Of a DNA stretch of 64,000 bases, positions 22,201-32,204 are shown in pieces. The position numbers and the translations under genes are program-made. The notes beneath the pieces were generated by a model that saw only the letters and a list, made by a program, of their open reading frames with translations, did no database searches and was not told the DNA's origin. The first letter of the stretch is position 1. Each line of letters starts with the position of its first letter. Origin of the DNA: Fomitopsis serialis (Eukaryota; Basidiomycota; Agaricomycetes; Polyporales; Fomitopsidaceae); assembly GCF_022376445.1 (NCBI RefSeq), contig NW_025955116.1, forward strand, positions 1-64,000, given 5' to 3'.

Positions 22201-25200
22201 TTGACAGAATCAACATAGTCTGGGGAGTTTTTCCCAATGGCAGGAAAATGTTCTTTGTGAACTGGTTTAGAAGCTGCTTGTTCATCTCGTTTGTGTAGGA
22301 TCTGTTCCCGTTTATCTGTCAGAATTGATCTCCATTCAGAGCCTGTCATAGAGCTCAATGGCTGGAATCTGTTTGTTTCAATAGGGCCAACTGCTTCATT
22401 GTCATCAAGCCATCCACTCGTGTGTGCAATATGCTCAGCTTGTTGCATCTGAGCAATGCGCCCCAGTGCTCTCTTTCCAAGGACATCCCATTCTGGATCA
22501 TAGTCAATGGCCCCATCATCGCCAGTGAGACTAGTTTGGACAATATCTGCATATTCATCTGTGTCAATGTCATTCTGATCCTGCTCATCATCAAATGCAA
22601 AATTATCTCCTTCTGTTTCCCTTTGCTTTGAGAAATCATCTCTAGAGTCATTGCACTCATATTTGATATGAAAGAAGTTCATGATTTCATTCTGACGTGC
22701 TGTGAATGTATATTCTGTCAGGGCCTCATCCCATGTCTGCCCTGTCATCTTAAGGTCTGATCCTGTTCTCCATGGCTTGAACAGCATGAGCATAACAAGG
22801 CAATAGTCTTCTCTATTCCCCTTGTCCCTCCGAGGAAGAGCACCACCCACAAAGTTTGGGACCCGTGCAGAATGCTCTGGTAACATGACTGCCATATGTG
22901 TCTCATATTGAGGATGGGTAGGCAAGAATCGTTCAGGCTCAAGGAACTGTGCAGCAATTTCGTTCTTCTCTTCTTCCATAGCTTTGAGTACTTTGTGCAT
23001 GATGTAAAGTGGTGGTTCATCTTCACTTTCTGATTCATGCTTCATAGGTTTTACACTTTTTAGATGCCTTGGCAAAGGTTTAATATCCCTCAGTTCCTTG
23101 ATGTGTGGCTTTATTGATTGTGTCAACTTTGCATCTCTCATGTGAGCCAACTTCTCATTTGTTGCACTGGATTTCTTTGTAGCTTTCTTCATGGCACGTC
23201 CCATAGTTTGCTTCTCAGCTAACCGTATCCAATCATACAAAGTCACATCTTCATATTTCTCAGGCCTGTTGATATAGTCCATCTGTTGAGAAATACCAAC
23301 AAAGTTCTGCTTACTCTTCCCAATCACAACCTTAACAGGTTTGTCATCAGGATTGTATACAATGTCCTCCTCTGTCCATGCTTTCATGACCTCATACTTG
23401 TAGTTCCGCCAATAGAAAGGCTTGAATTTGTGGCTGGTATAGTGGTCTGGTTGGTTGAGCATATACATGCAAGCCATTGGTGCACCTGTCTCAGCACTTG
23501 CTGACAATGCATTGACAACCTTTGTGATAAGTTTGCGGGCACGGATCTTGCGGTCTGTGCCATCACCAGTTCTGAGCTCTGTATTCCGGGTGAACACCGT
23601 CCTTACAGCAGAAAACATAGCATGAGTCTTCAATGGTGTCTTGGTAATGTAATCTGTCACATAAGCAGTGATTGCCTTTATAGCAGTTCCAGAAAGGAGG
23701 CTAGTGACATCACTGTTGCAGCGTAAGAGGAATGTCAATGCTGGTGTGAAGCTATTGAGGCGAGCTTCACCCTGTTTCATCAGCAAGGCTCCACTGTGTG
23801 GGTCCATTACAGTGCATGGCCTTATTGGTCTAGGGAATCGCCTTTTGCAAACTTTCAATATTTTTCCTGACTTTTTATCCATCTTACAGCCACCAGGGCC
23901 TGTGGAGCATTGGTGACGGTTTGATTTGTAGATGATATCATTGACAGTCTGCTTAAACATGTCCCACCATTTGGCCATGTTTGTGCATGGATCACAAGTA
24001 TGATCTCCAGTGCATTCATGTTTAGTAGTTGGTGGCGAAATTGGCAAGGTGAGTGTTGGATCTTGGTAATGATTTGATTCCTGGGCCTGTGTCATGCTCT
24101 CTACCACATCAGCCATTGTTGTGTCAATGAACTCTGCTTGATGAACACCTTCAAGATATTCTACCATCCTTTGCTGAAAGTCAGAAGTGGGGTCCATGAT
24201 GCGGTCCCTGATTTCTTGTGGGGACAATGAGTTCATGATCCACAGCATTAAGTGGAGATGAAGTGTCATCCGACCTTGCTGCTCTACTGTGCCATAGTAT
24301 GCTGAGGTTTCACCATACAGTCCTGGGTGGTTTGCACCAACTCCAAGTACATGCTTGATAAACAGTTCTACAACAACATGGAAAAAGCGTGCACCTGCCA
24401 CAGGGTTCCCGGCAATCAATCTTGTACGACTGTCAGCATCTGGTATGTTTGGCTCGTACACTTCATCCGTTCCTGCAAAATAGAGGCACAGAGGGTGCTT
24501 TACATCAGCAGGTGCAAATGTTATGAACCATGAAGGAGCACCAAGATAGGATGTTAGTGCCCATATTTCATTCCTCATGTATTTTCTATTAGTCAGTGAT
24601 CCTTGTACCTTGTGTGCAACATGGTCAACATCCTGTATGAGCTGGTAGCAATCCTTCTCAGCCTGGGTCTCTGGCTTATAGTGGTGGCCATCCTTCAATT
24701 TCTCTGTAAGTTCCACAAGAACATTCTCATTGATTGATAATATGCGGTTGGCTATGTCAGGGAACTTTTGCTGTTCAGCTAGCAGAAATCCACCTGTTGT
24801 ACTGTTCTTGATCTGTTCATGGTTGAAGGATATCAGTGGGAAGTATTGTTCTGTCTGAAAACGCTTATCATGATACATCAACAGTTGATGTTTCCTTTCA
24901 CTCTCAGATATATGCTTGAATCCACGTGAGTTACCTGGACCTCCCAGTCCATATGGAAATAGCCAGGGAAACATCTGTGGGTACAACTGTGGGTTGGAAA
25001 AGAGAGATTCTGGTTGCTCTGATTGCCCAATACCTAATGCCATGTGCTTCTTACTTTTGAAATACTGCAGTGCATATGCCCGCAGTGCATTTGTGCTCAT
25101 TTCTGTCAATTGCTCACCCACAAGGCCATGGACAACAAATGGGCAAGGACCCTCCATTGTACCATCATTGTCATCAACATCATTCACAGCCTTGGCTTCA

Positions 25201-26978
25201 TCATCCTTGCCACCATCTCCAGGGTGGTAATCAACTATGACAGGAGGAGTGTTATCAGAGTACATGTTGAGATTATTGTATGATATGTGCAGGTCAGCAT
25301 AATCAACATGATTCAACTTCAGCCATTCAAGAGCAGCAGCAACTTTGTTCCGTCTGACTAACAATGGTGTGCGATGGTGGTCTTTAGCTACAGGCTTAGT
25401 GGGTCCAATATAGATATAAGCCAATACTTCATCCAGTTCTTCAGGACTTGGAGGCAATGAATTATACACCTTTGGTATAGGAATTGTATGACAGACAGCA
25501 TTTGCAATCATTTTGCTCTGCAAAGACCCCTTGACACGGACAACACACCGATTGTGATTGACTCTGGAAATCATTGTTCGTTCAGCCCATGTCAATTTCT
25601 GAAGTTGCTCAGGTATTTCTCCAATCCATAGTCCATTTGCCAATGCATGGTCAGGTACTGCACCTTCAGATAAAATGTACTTGCATGTGTGACATACATG
25701 GGATGCCTTTGGTAGAAGAATTGGGCCTTTAATATCCTCTATAGGATCATCATCTGAATGTCTCTCTTTCCTTGTAATGCCCATACCATATGTTTCAAGT
25801 GCAACCAACATTTTTGCCACTGAAGTCAGTGGATACATCTTTGTCAATGGTGTGAGCAAACCACACACTGCACAGCCAGTCTCATGATGTTGCTGTGGCT
25901 GAATTGCATCACTGAAATGAGAAATGACTTGTTGTACAAGTTTCTTATCTGGTGGTGGTGGAGGGAACTGAATTGTGCTCTTGTTTGTTTGTGATTCAAC
26001 TTTCACAGTACTGCGAAATTTTTGTACCCGGACAGACCCTTTGACAGCACCTTTCCATTTCTGTAACAGTGAGACCATTGACTTGCAATGTACATTACAT
26101 GTATGACCCTTGATAGCATTGCGAAGTGCATCAACAGACGACTTTGATGTACAGTTGAGTTTGTGCACTTTAGCTATGACAGTCAAATGCTTTCTTGACA
26201 GAGTTATCAACTCATTTAACGGAATTTGTGCAGCAACAAGGTTGTGTGACTCTGCTGCAAAGGCCTTTACATCATCAGGCTTGCAATGATATGTGAAGAC
26301 AAATAGGTCATCTGGCATGTGACTGTCCATTGGTAGCTGGAAGCTGCTGTTCCAGTATGGCATCAGTTGTCTCCATGTCCATTGCTCTCCTGCACTGTGT
26401 CTTTTGGATCCTCCACCTATTAGTTGAGGTGCATGGTATTGGTCACTGCTTGGGACAGTATTGTGATTGAAAGCCAGTGTGAGATAGGTGATTATTTCAG
26501 TCCAATGAGTGAGGCCTCTACAACCATTGAATGTGTGTTTTACTATGGCAGTATAATCATGAGCTCGCATACTTCCTCTGCACAATTGCAGTTTGGCAAT
26601 CTGTACCATCAATTTTGTAGTCTTGATGGACATTGACATGTATACATATAGGAAAATGTGATGTGGTTGTTGTATTGTGATTTGGATGTGATTCACTGAT
26701 GTGTGTGGATGCGTTTTTGTGATGGTGCGTTCCAGAACCATACCCATGAAGGGTGCAGAAGTTTGTGGTGATGTGTCTGCTAACACACATTGGGTTGGGA
26801 TGATTGTTATAATGGGATTGTTGTTATGGAATGGGTTGCTAAGCCCTGTGCATGTGGTGGGTACCAGCTGGCCAAGATCTGAGTGTATCTTGTTGGCTGT
26901 TATGAGTGAAAAATACACCACAATGTGTGCCATGAAGGCTACAATGCAGATAATGTTCTTCATGGTTGCAGGAGACAT
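19272..26978 (-). CDS. Helitron Rep-helicase with C-terminal USP-like protease domain
   Basis: An uninterrupted frame of about 2570 codons. Helitron proteins nick, transfer and unwind DNA for rolling-circle transposition. Numbering residues from 27011: the Rep HUH motif is H918-L-H920 (MTLHLHLMLW), the paired nucleophile tyrosines are Y1117 and Y1121 (AYVTDYITK), and a CxxC-rich zinc segment precedes them (HECTGDHTCDPCTN). The PIF1-like helicase shows Walker A GMAGTGKS (1664-1671), Walker B FLDEVSM (near 1741) and later motifs up to YTCLSRGSSYQRTI. After about 2290, a cysteine-protease-like region follows: a Cys box NTYSCAFDTLF (C2310), two CxxC pairs, and a His box FGGFHFTCRII with HIWCNDG (H2522, D about 2539), the layout of ubiquitin-specific proteases (family C19). 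The upstream codon at 27011 is GTG; the first ATG is 26978, and the hydrophobic beginning suggests the true start may be further in. Intact and apparently functional. Confidence 0.92.
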   Translation of the reverse strand: MSPATMKNIICIVAFMAHIVVYFSLITANKIHSDLGQLVPTTCTGLSNPFHNNNPIITIIPTQCVLADTSPQTSAPFMGMVLERTITKTHPHTSVNHIQITIQQPHHIFLYVYMSMSIKTTKLMVQIAKLQLCRGSMRAHDYTAIVKHTFNGCRGLTHWTEIITYLTLAFNHNTVPSSDQYHAPQLIGGGSKRHSAGEQWTWRQLMPYWNSSFQLPMDSHMPDDLFVFTYHCKPDDVKAFAAESHNLVAAQIPLNELITLSRKHLTVIAKVHKLNCTSKSSVDALRNAIKGHTCNVHCKSMVSLLQKWKGAVKGSVRVQKFRSTVKVESQTNKSTIQFPPPPPDKKLVQQVISHFSDAIQPQQHHETGCAVCGLLTPLTKMYPLTSVAKMLVALETYGMGITRKERHSDDDPIEDIKGPILLPKASHVCHTCKYILSEGAVPDHALANGLWIGEIPEQLQKLTWAERTMISRVNHNRCVVRVKGSLQSKMIANAVCHTIPIPKVYNSLPPSPEELDEVLAYIYIGPTKPVAKDHHRTPLLVRRNKVAAALEWLKLNHVDYADLHISYNNLNMYSDNTPPVIVDYHPGDGGKDDEAKAVNDVDDNDGTMEGPCPFVVHGLVGEQLTEMSTNALRAYALQYFKSKKHMALGIGQSEQPESLFSNPQLYPQMFPWLFPYGLGGPGNSRGFKHISESERKHQLLMYHDKRFQTEQYFPLISFNHEQIKNSTTGGFLLAEQQKFPDIANRILSINENVLVELTEKLKDGHHYKPETQAEKDCYQLIQDVDHVAHKVQGSLTNRKYMRNEIWALTSYLGAPSWFITFAPADVKHPLCLYFAGTDEVYEPNIPDADSRTRLIAGNPVAGARFFHVVVELFIKHVLGVGANHPGLYGETSAYYGTVEQQGRMTLHLHLMLWIMNSLSPQEIRDRIMDPTSDFQQRMVEYLEGVHQAEFIDTTMADVVESMTQAQESNHYQDPTLTLPISPPTTKHECTGDHTCDPCTNMAKWWDMFKQTVNDIIYKSNRHQCSTGPGGCKMDKKSGKILKVCKRRFPRPIRPCTVMDPHSGALLMKQGEARLNSFTPALTFLLRCNSDVTSLLSGTAIKAITAYVTDYITKTPLKTHAMFSAVRTVFTRNTELRTGDGTDRKIRARKLITKVVNALSASAETGAPMACMYMLNQPDHYTSHKFKPFYWRNYKYEVMKAWTEEDIVYNPDDKPVKVVIGKSKQNFVGISQQMDYINRPEKYEDVTLYDWIRLAEKQTMGRAMKKATKKSSATNEKLAHMRDAKLTQSIKPHIKELRDIKPLPRHLKSVKPMKHESESEDEPPLYIMHKVLKAMEEEKNEIAAQFLEPERFLPTHPQYETHMAVMLPEHSARVPNFVGGALPRRDKGNREDYCLVMLMLFKPWRTGSDLKMTGQTWDEALTEYTFTARQNEIMNFFHIKYECNDSRDDFSKQRETEGDNFAFDDEQDQNDIDTDEYADIVQTSLTGDDGAIDYDPEWDVLGKRALGRIAQMQQAEHIAHTSGWLDDNEAVGPIETNRFQPLSSMTGSEWRSILTDKREQILHKRDEQAASKPVHKEHFPAIGKNSPDYVDSVKPVDYDYMSVNFRASEQKNQETIDETAKTFLLNTEQERAFRIVANHATQPQAEKLKMYLGGMAGTGKSQVIKALIHFFTVRNEGYRFICMAPTGSAASLISGSTYHSVLGFSKYGVTSNGTLRNVRDRLKDVDYMFLDEVSMVDCNHLYDISARLCHIFSNDGEPFGGKNLIFAGDFAQLEPPGSGYSLFSAKVSSVRHTTSSWRQQEASLGKAIWHQVTTVVILRQNMRQLSQTSEDAKFRKLLENLRYKACTMADIKFLKDRIAGRGKGKPKLGDPTFRNVSMILSYNSHRDRINELGVARFAKDNGQALETFYSLDHYGSPDETPKQHKSKKTANVKRKVDKIHPHLQEQLWALPHKNTNNHPGKLSLCIGLPVMIKANEATECNVTNGAEAIVVGWESKPLTDDKRMLDVVFVQLTATPTPVQLDGLPENVVPIAAQTIKIPCLMSNDRTLTIHRTQVALIPNFAMTDFNSQGRTRTYNVVDLQNCKNHQSVYTCLSRGSSYQRTIIVQGFDNSKFMGGVTGWLRQEFRELEMLDEITKLRYEGSLDADVQGVTRVALIHSYRTTKGARYMPKSMHTALKWSDKQPFDIEKPYKEAEWDIVKHSKRDKNKVHNNLDDLADTAANADCNNVTKSELLMAQYIPAKGTTQLNTLSTDTGHKGKRKHKDTFIDETTPQTQAKKKRMIKEDTHEPVCFKWNPNTYSCAFDTLFSILHYIYQEQNSFWNTHIARQNMHLTKFTELLDQATKNEIELDAVRDQMQQILHLQDPDSFPIEAPAGTDLYALCTTFLASNEPLYCEAKRCSSCHVCLQESSSQSKLWTLDSTLWEARIGRGHATQSRTMAQWVKAAMKHKAGTRCRFCNAAMVHEETIKKPPNFMAFNLYRAESTKISKHISVHTQQGQIEYRLAGIIYFGGFHFTCRIISADNHIWCNDGRDMGSRCESQGTLKAMETHMLKTMGNRNVSVAIYVRIDDQ

Positions 26979-27308
26979 GAGAGTCAGAAGCAAGAGGACA
27001 GATATTCTCACGGTTCAATTTGCACATGTGATGTCAAATTTTCACATCACATGACTGCATTGATTGCTCCTTTCAGAAAGTCTTTCCCTATAACAATTGT
27101 TTTGTCATTTCCATAAATTGCAACACCAATACACTGTGCATGCCACATTTGCAATTGACTTTGACTGGAGTGATGATGAATCATGTGAATCATAACTTGG
27201 CATAATCATTGTAGAGCATGAGGTACAGCATAGAGGGTAGTCATACAGATTCATGGAGCATATGGCCAGCAAGGTCAGGATTGCATACATACAAAGCACA
27301 TCAACACA

Positions 27309-30269
27309 TTAGTCATTTCCCACCAAGATGACAGCACCAACAACATTCAAGGAGAGATTGGTGGGAGCACCAGAACTCCCTGGGTAAGTAGATGTTGTAT
27401 GCAACACTGCAACAATAGAGTCTTTGCCTGGCTCCTCAAATGCACGTGGACAATCTTCAAGAGCCTCAATATCAAAGGAGCCATTGGCTGCACCAGGCTG
27501 GAAATATTCCCTTGCATCCCAGATGGGTACTGTACATGGATGCCATCAGTGGAATGAAATTCATATTACTATATGCCACTCACTCTCTTGCTTGGGGTTG
27601 AGTGCTACACGATCTCCAAGTATTTCATTGAGAGCAGTAGGGCGGGTACCAGCAAGAGCATTCTGAACACCCTGAGAGTGAGAGGGACGAGATGGGGAGG
27701 CAGTGGGCTTTGAGGGGCTCTTGAGGAACTTCTTCATAAGGCTGACCTTGCCATGAGATATCAAAGCATCTGCCATGTGGCTCAGCATCATGCAGCACAT
27801 ATAATCAAAGTGTGACATACCTCCAGCTCCAGTCACCTTGTCAGATATGGTTGAGAATGAAGTGAAGGAGCCATTAGCATTGTGGGATGAGAGTGCTAGT
27901 GAGGAGGCTCCCAGAACCTCACACCAGAAGGACCAGGCTAGATCAAAATCTGGGTCCAGGGGAGTGATGGTGATAGATTTTAACCTGCGACGACCATCTT
28001 TGGTGTTGAAGTCCATGGGAGTCACAAGATGGCTGTATTCAACAGTCCCAAAGGTGACATTGATGATGGGATGTTCATTGAAAGTGACCACAGGCCTTGA
28101 ATAACCTGGACTGATGGAGCCAAAATTCTTGGGAGAGGCACGTGCAGGGTTCACCAGCCACATGCACCTGAATGAGGTGGTAAATGTTGCCTTCAGGTTT
28201 CTAGAAGTTCAGTGTTAGTATGAGACATTGCATAATTTGAATTAGTCTTGTTACTCACACTAGCTGCAGTTGAACACCAGCCTCAACAAAACTTCCAACA
28301 AGATCACTGGGCTTGACACAAGCGTGTGGTGGTACATCATATTTCCTGATACTATTGAATGATATGGTGTCTTTGATGGTATGGTGAGACTTACTTCAAG
28401 GGCCACATGTTCTTGTAGCTGTCTTTCAACCAAGGGTCTATCTCAGCCTTGTCAAGCTGGAGACAATGCCTGGGAAACATGCAGTTATCAGTACTGCAAT
28501 ACACATGTCAAATCTTACATACTTGTTTCCCTGGGGAGGTGTCAACTCATATGGAGGCTCAGCATAGCTATACTCAATGTCAGATCATTCAACTGCATGA
28601 AGATTGGAAGGCTCTCACATAGCATCCTCAATGCTAGATTGTTCAGCATTCCTAGCCATACTGAGTTGTTTGTGGACATCCTGAAGAGTTGTATGAACTC
28701 ACTTCACAGTCTTCCTTGAAGATGAGGCCTTTCTGGGAGTGGAGTTCTCCAGAACAGGCTTGAGTCTAGAAGCACAAGATATGAATATGAACATTAATAC
28801 TATGAAAGCTTACAAACTTCTTCCCTCCAATTTGGACATTGCTGTCAGGAAAATTAGCATATGTAGCATATATAAATATCTGAAGTGTACCCACCCTTTC
28901 CCTTGCTTCTCAATGAATGGGTTCTCTCCATCATCAGACATGGGCAACTGTTTGCCTTTGCCCTTGTTTCTGGGTTGAGATTGGCTACATAAGTCTCAGA
29001 ACACATTCAAACTTGTATTATTCCATGGAATTGCTGACTTGAACACTGCCTGCCTGGACTTCTTGGTGGGAGATGCACTGTACAATTATATGAACACCAA
29101 ATCATGAACTCTAAATAATGAATGTACCTTGCACTGTCATCCTCAGGGCTTGGGTGCTCATTGCTAGGATTGTTGAGCATACAGCTTCAGTGACAGATGT
29201 CAACTTACCGTTTGGCTTTGATCTGAGATTTGCTGCAATAGTAGTTATATCAGCATGGGCACATGCTACAGCAAGTAAGGTACACACTTAGGAGATGGTG
29301 TCATGGGGCTCTCAGGAGGACTAGATATGTTGCGTCTGCTATCCAATGAGAGAAAAAAGTACAGATGCAATCAATAACACACACCTCTTCACAGGGCTCT
29401 GAGGTGTAGAGCCAGCAAGCTCTGTGTCCCAGTCAGGACTGTTGTGCCATTCAGTATGCATTATGAATAAGATGCAGGGGAAGAGGTACCTAGATTGCAT
29501 TTTCTTGAGACTGGACAAGCAATTGAGACAATATCCAAGGTGGTGGTTTTGTAGTGCATGCATACCGTGTGGCAAGAGGGTTTGAGGAATCACTACTCTC
29601 ACCCGCTGACTCAAGATCCTGTGTAGCAGTAGCCTGCTTCTTTGCAACAGGCTTCTTGTATCTGCAGAGCACAACAGATGAAGTGCAGTGAACCCATGAT
29701 TGCAGAACACATACCTCACAACCTCATACTCCTCATCACTCACCCCTTGAGATATTTCTCCCTCATGCTCAACTTCTGTATCACTGACAGTGATATGGGT
29801 TGCACCCTCCTCATCCTCATCATCACTCAAAGGTACATTCTTTGCTGACTTGCCACCCTTCACTACACCAGCCCTAGAAGACTTGACATGAGTTATGTTG
29901 ATAATTGTGTGTCAAATAGGTACTAGCCTTATTTTTGCAGCTGTTCTACCAGCTGGCAATGATGAGTGCTTCTGGCTGGGAGGGGTTATCCTGATACTAT
30001 ATCAGTATATGTAGTAGTGTGATATGATAAACATACACAACATCATCAGAGTCTGTTCCACCTTCCATTCTCAGAGAGGGCTTCTTGGGAACCTTTTTCC
30101 TGAATTATAACTATGAGTAAAACTATCATTGGGAAAAGTCAAAACTGACACTATTGTCTGAGACTTGGCAACAGCAACTGCAGCTTTCTTCTGAGAACGT
30201 GTAGACCTGCAGTATGAAAGTTTCAGTGAAAATGGACAAATAAAACACTCAATGAACTTACAGAGACAT
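27309..30269 (-). CDS. Spliced accessory gene upstream of the Helitron, unknown function
   Basis: A multi-exon gene on the Helitron's strand whose 3' end lies about 330 bp before the Helitron start. Likely ATG at 30267-30269 (MSL, then a GTAAGT donor). Many short exons encode a Lys/Ser/acidic, probably disordered N-terminal half (TRSQKKAAVAVAKSQTI, KKVPKKPSLRMEGGTDSDD, GATHITVSDTEVEHEGEIS, KKPVAKKQATATQDLESAGE). The structured C-terminal part includes VVTFNEHPIINVTFG, DFDLAWSFWCEVLG and FDYMCCMMLSHMADALISHG, and the last exon, entered from the GTGAGT donor at NPKQE, ends in VAVLHTTSTYPGSSGAPTN and LSLNVVGAVIL (stop 27309-27311). I do not recognise the family. Its position and beta-rich C-terminus make a DNA-binding helper of the Helitron conceivable, which is inference only. 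The 5' exons are less certain than the last two. Confidence 0.55.
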
Positions 30270-31011
30270 GACAGAGACTGCACAATAATTACAGCAACAG
30301 TGTAGGTCCAATGAGCAGTGTTTCTGGCAGCAGGGTAGAAGTGTCAGGGAGGAATCTGATGGAGAAATCACCCTATTTATACTGTGGGCACTTCACAACA
30401 TGTGACTGATTACACCATCAGTCATACAGTCATGTGACTCTGTAACACATCAGTCAGCATATGCTTGGCATCATCAATAGGTGTGTTCTATCAGAAGCTT
30501 GGTTAGGACTGATCCTTATCAGATATTGTTGCATGCTTGTCTCAACTGTTTTTCAGTGCAGTAAATTGCACTATTGCATGTCATCTATGAGAGAACCAAG
30601 AGACAATATATGACATTCACCAGTAATAATAAGATACAGCAATATACCAGGGGAGACACTTGTCATTACTCATATAGCAATCATTGATGGTTGCATCAAA
30701 ATATGATTGCACCATGTGGAAGTAGATATTGGAACACATGAACACCCTGATCGCCAAGCATGTTTGTTGATCTGTTGTAACAGAAAAGCAGTGTCTGCTA
30801 CTTGCACCAGCCTCAGTCCTCCCTCCCTGTTAGACATAAGTTGAAATGGCACTGGCAAAGTTGTACAATGCTCCAGAGAAGTACAGTATGTGACTGACTC
30901 ATCAATACCCATACCAGTGACTAATGTCATTTGGCATATGTAGGGCTGGTTCTTGATGGAGAATTGGCATTAGCAGCCCATAGCAAAAAAGCAGCAGTGC
31001 AACTCACTGCT
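30270..31011. other. Divergent intergenic region
   Basis: This lies between the minus-strand accessory gene and the plus-strand gene at 31012 and presumably holds both promoters. I see AT-rich sequence with repeated CATGTGACT/TCAGTCA motifs near 30405-30455 but no certain element. Confidence 0.35.
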
Positions 31012-32065
31012 ATGTCTAATGTGAGATTTGTCCCAGCAATCTGTGATTGCATCTCACATTTGCATAAAACAGGCAGATGATGTCCAGAGAGCAATGAACA
31101 TCCTAGACCATGGTGAAGGAAAGGAGAAACTGCTGGTCTACTATGCAGAAGATGACAGCACTCCTGAGGAAGTGGTGCTCAGCATCCAGGGATACTTGGT
31201 CAAAAGCAAGTTACCACCAATAACCCGCGAGGCAGAGTATGTCATTACCACTTTTCTACATATAATTGTACCTACTAACAAACAAATGTTAGCATTGCCC
31301 GTACAAGGGCTGTTCATACAGAGCAGTACTTGCGTATCACTGGACTTGGCAGTGCCCAGTTCAGTGAAGCTGCTGTGGCACTGATGTCTATCCATCAGCT
31401 GTTTGAGAGAAGGCTTGGCCAAGGAAGCCTTCATCAGTGGGATGTAAAGAAAGAGCAAGGACATATTGCTCTTGACTTCCACAATCAATATCTCACCACA
31501 CGAGAGAACACCTCTGCTGCCAACATCATTGACATCCCTGATGACATGGACCCTTTCCACATCCTCCGCCGTCACATCACAGATGAAGTTTTCACTATGG
31601 ATGGTCTAGTCAAATACTATGAGAGGGTGAAACCTGACAATGTTGCCAAGTAAGTCATGAGTCACAGTAACAACATTGATTACTGACACAGTAATGTATA
31701 TAAGGCCTCAATTCAAGAAGTCTCATTCAACAGCTATCAGTGTTGGTCAATTAGTGGAAATCCAAACTTCATTTGTGGCTGTTCCTAGGGGAAAGGGGAA
31801 ATACAAGATGGTGTGTAAGTTGCGCTCCATCTGTGTCCTTGATCGCAGCATAGAAAATGTAAGCCTATTTTTGTATTTGAAACAAACTACTAAACTATGG
31901 ACAGGCATTAACCGAGAGCGAGTTGAGCAAGCACTGAAACAGGGGTCTCCAACACGGAAGGTCAAACGTGTTGTTGGATATGATGATGACAGTGATGTGG
32001 AGGACACCAGGACAGATATCAAGCGCATGCGCATTGATACACCTGAAGGGCACACAATGGATTGA
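31012..32065 (+). CDS. Conserved hypothetical protein, spliced
   Basis: Start ATG 31012 (MSN) followed by a GTGAGA donor; the acceptor at ATAAAACAG gives ADDVQRAMNILDHGEGKEKLL. Further exons encode CIARTRAVHTEQYLRITGLG..., DMDPFHILRRHITDEVFTMD and GLVKYYERVKPD, then VGQLVEIQTSFVAVPRGKGK with YKMVCKLRSICVLDRS, and finally a basic tail RKVKRVVGYDDDSDVED ending at 32065. The element (V/I)GxLVExQxSFxxVPxKGxxYKMxxxLRxxxxLD is familiar from uncharacterised Agaricomycete proteins that occur next to transposons; function is unknown. It converges on the zinc-finger gene at 32205. All introns are about 50-90 bp with GT..AG ends. Confidence 0.55.
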
Positions 32066-32204
32066 TCCTTGCTTTCAATAGTGTCATTTGTAATCTCCAT
32101 GCAATGCCTAGATCATAACAAAGAAGCTCTACACATAGCATTGGGGTACAGTTGAATATACCAAACAGAGAGGAGTTGAATCCCTAATACACCACACTAT
32201 TCAA

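Noticed and set aside
26979..27011. Hydrophobic N-terminal extension of the Helitron frame as a signal peptide
   Set aside because: The extended frame starts at a GTG codon, and a secreted replicase makes no biological sense. The upstream codons are probably leader sequence.
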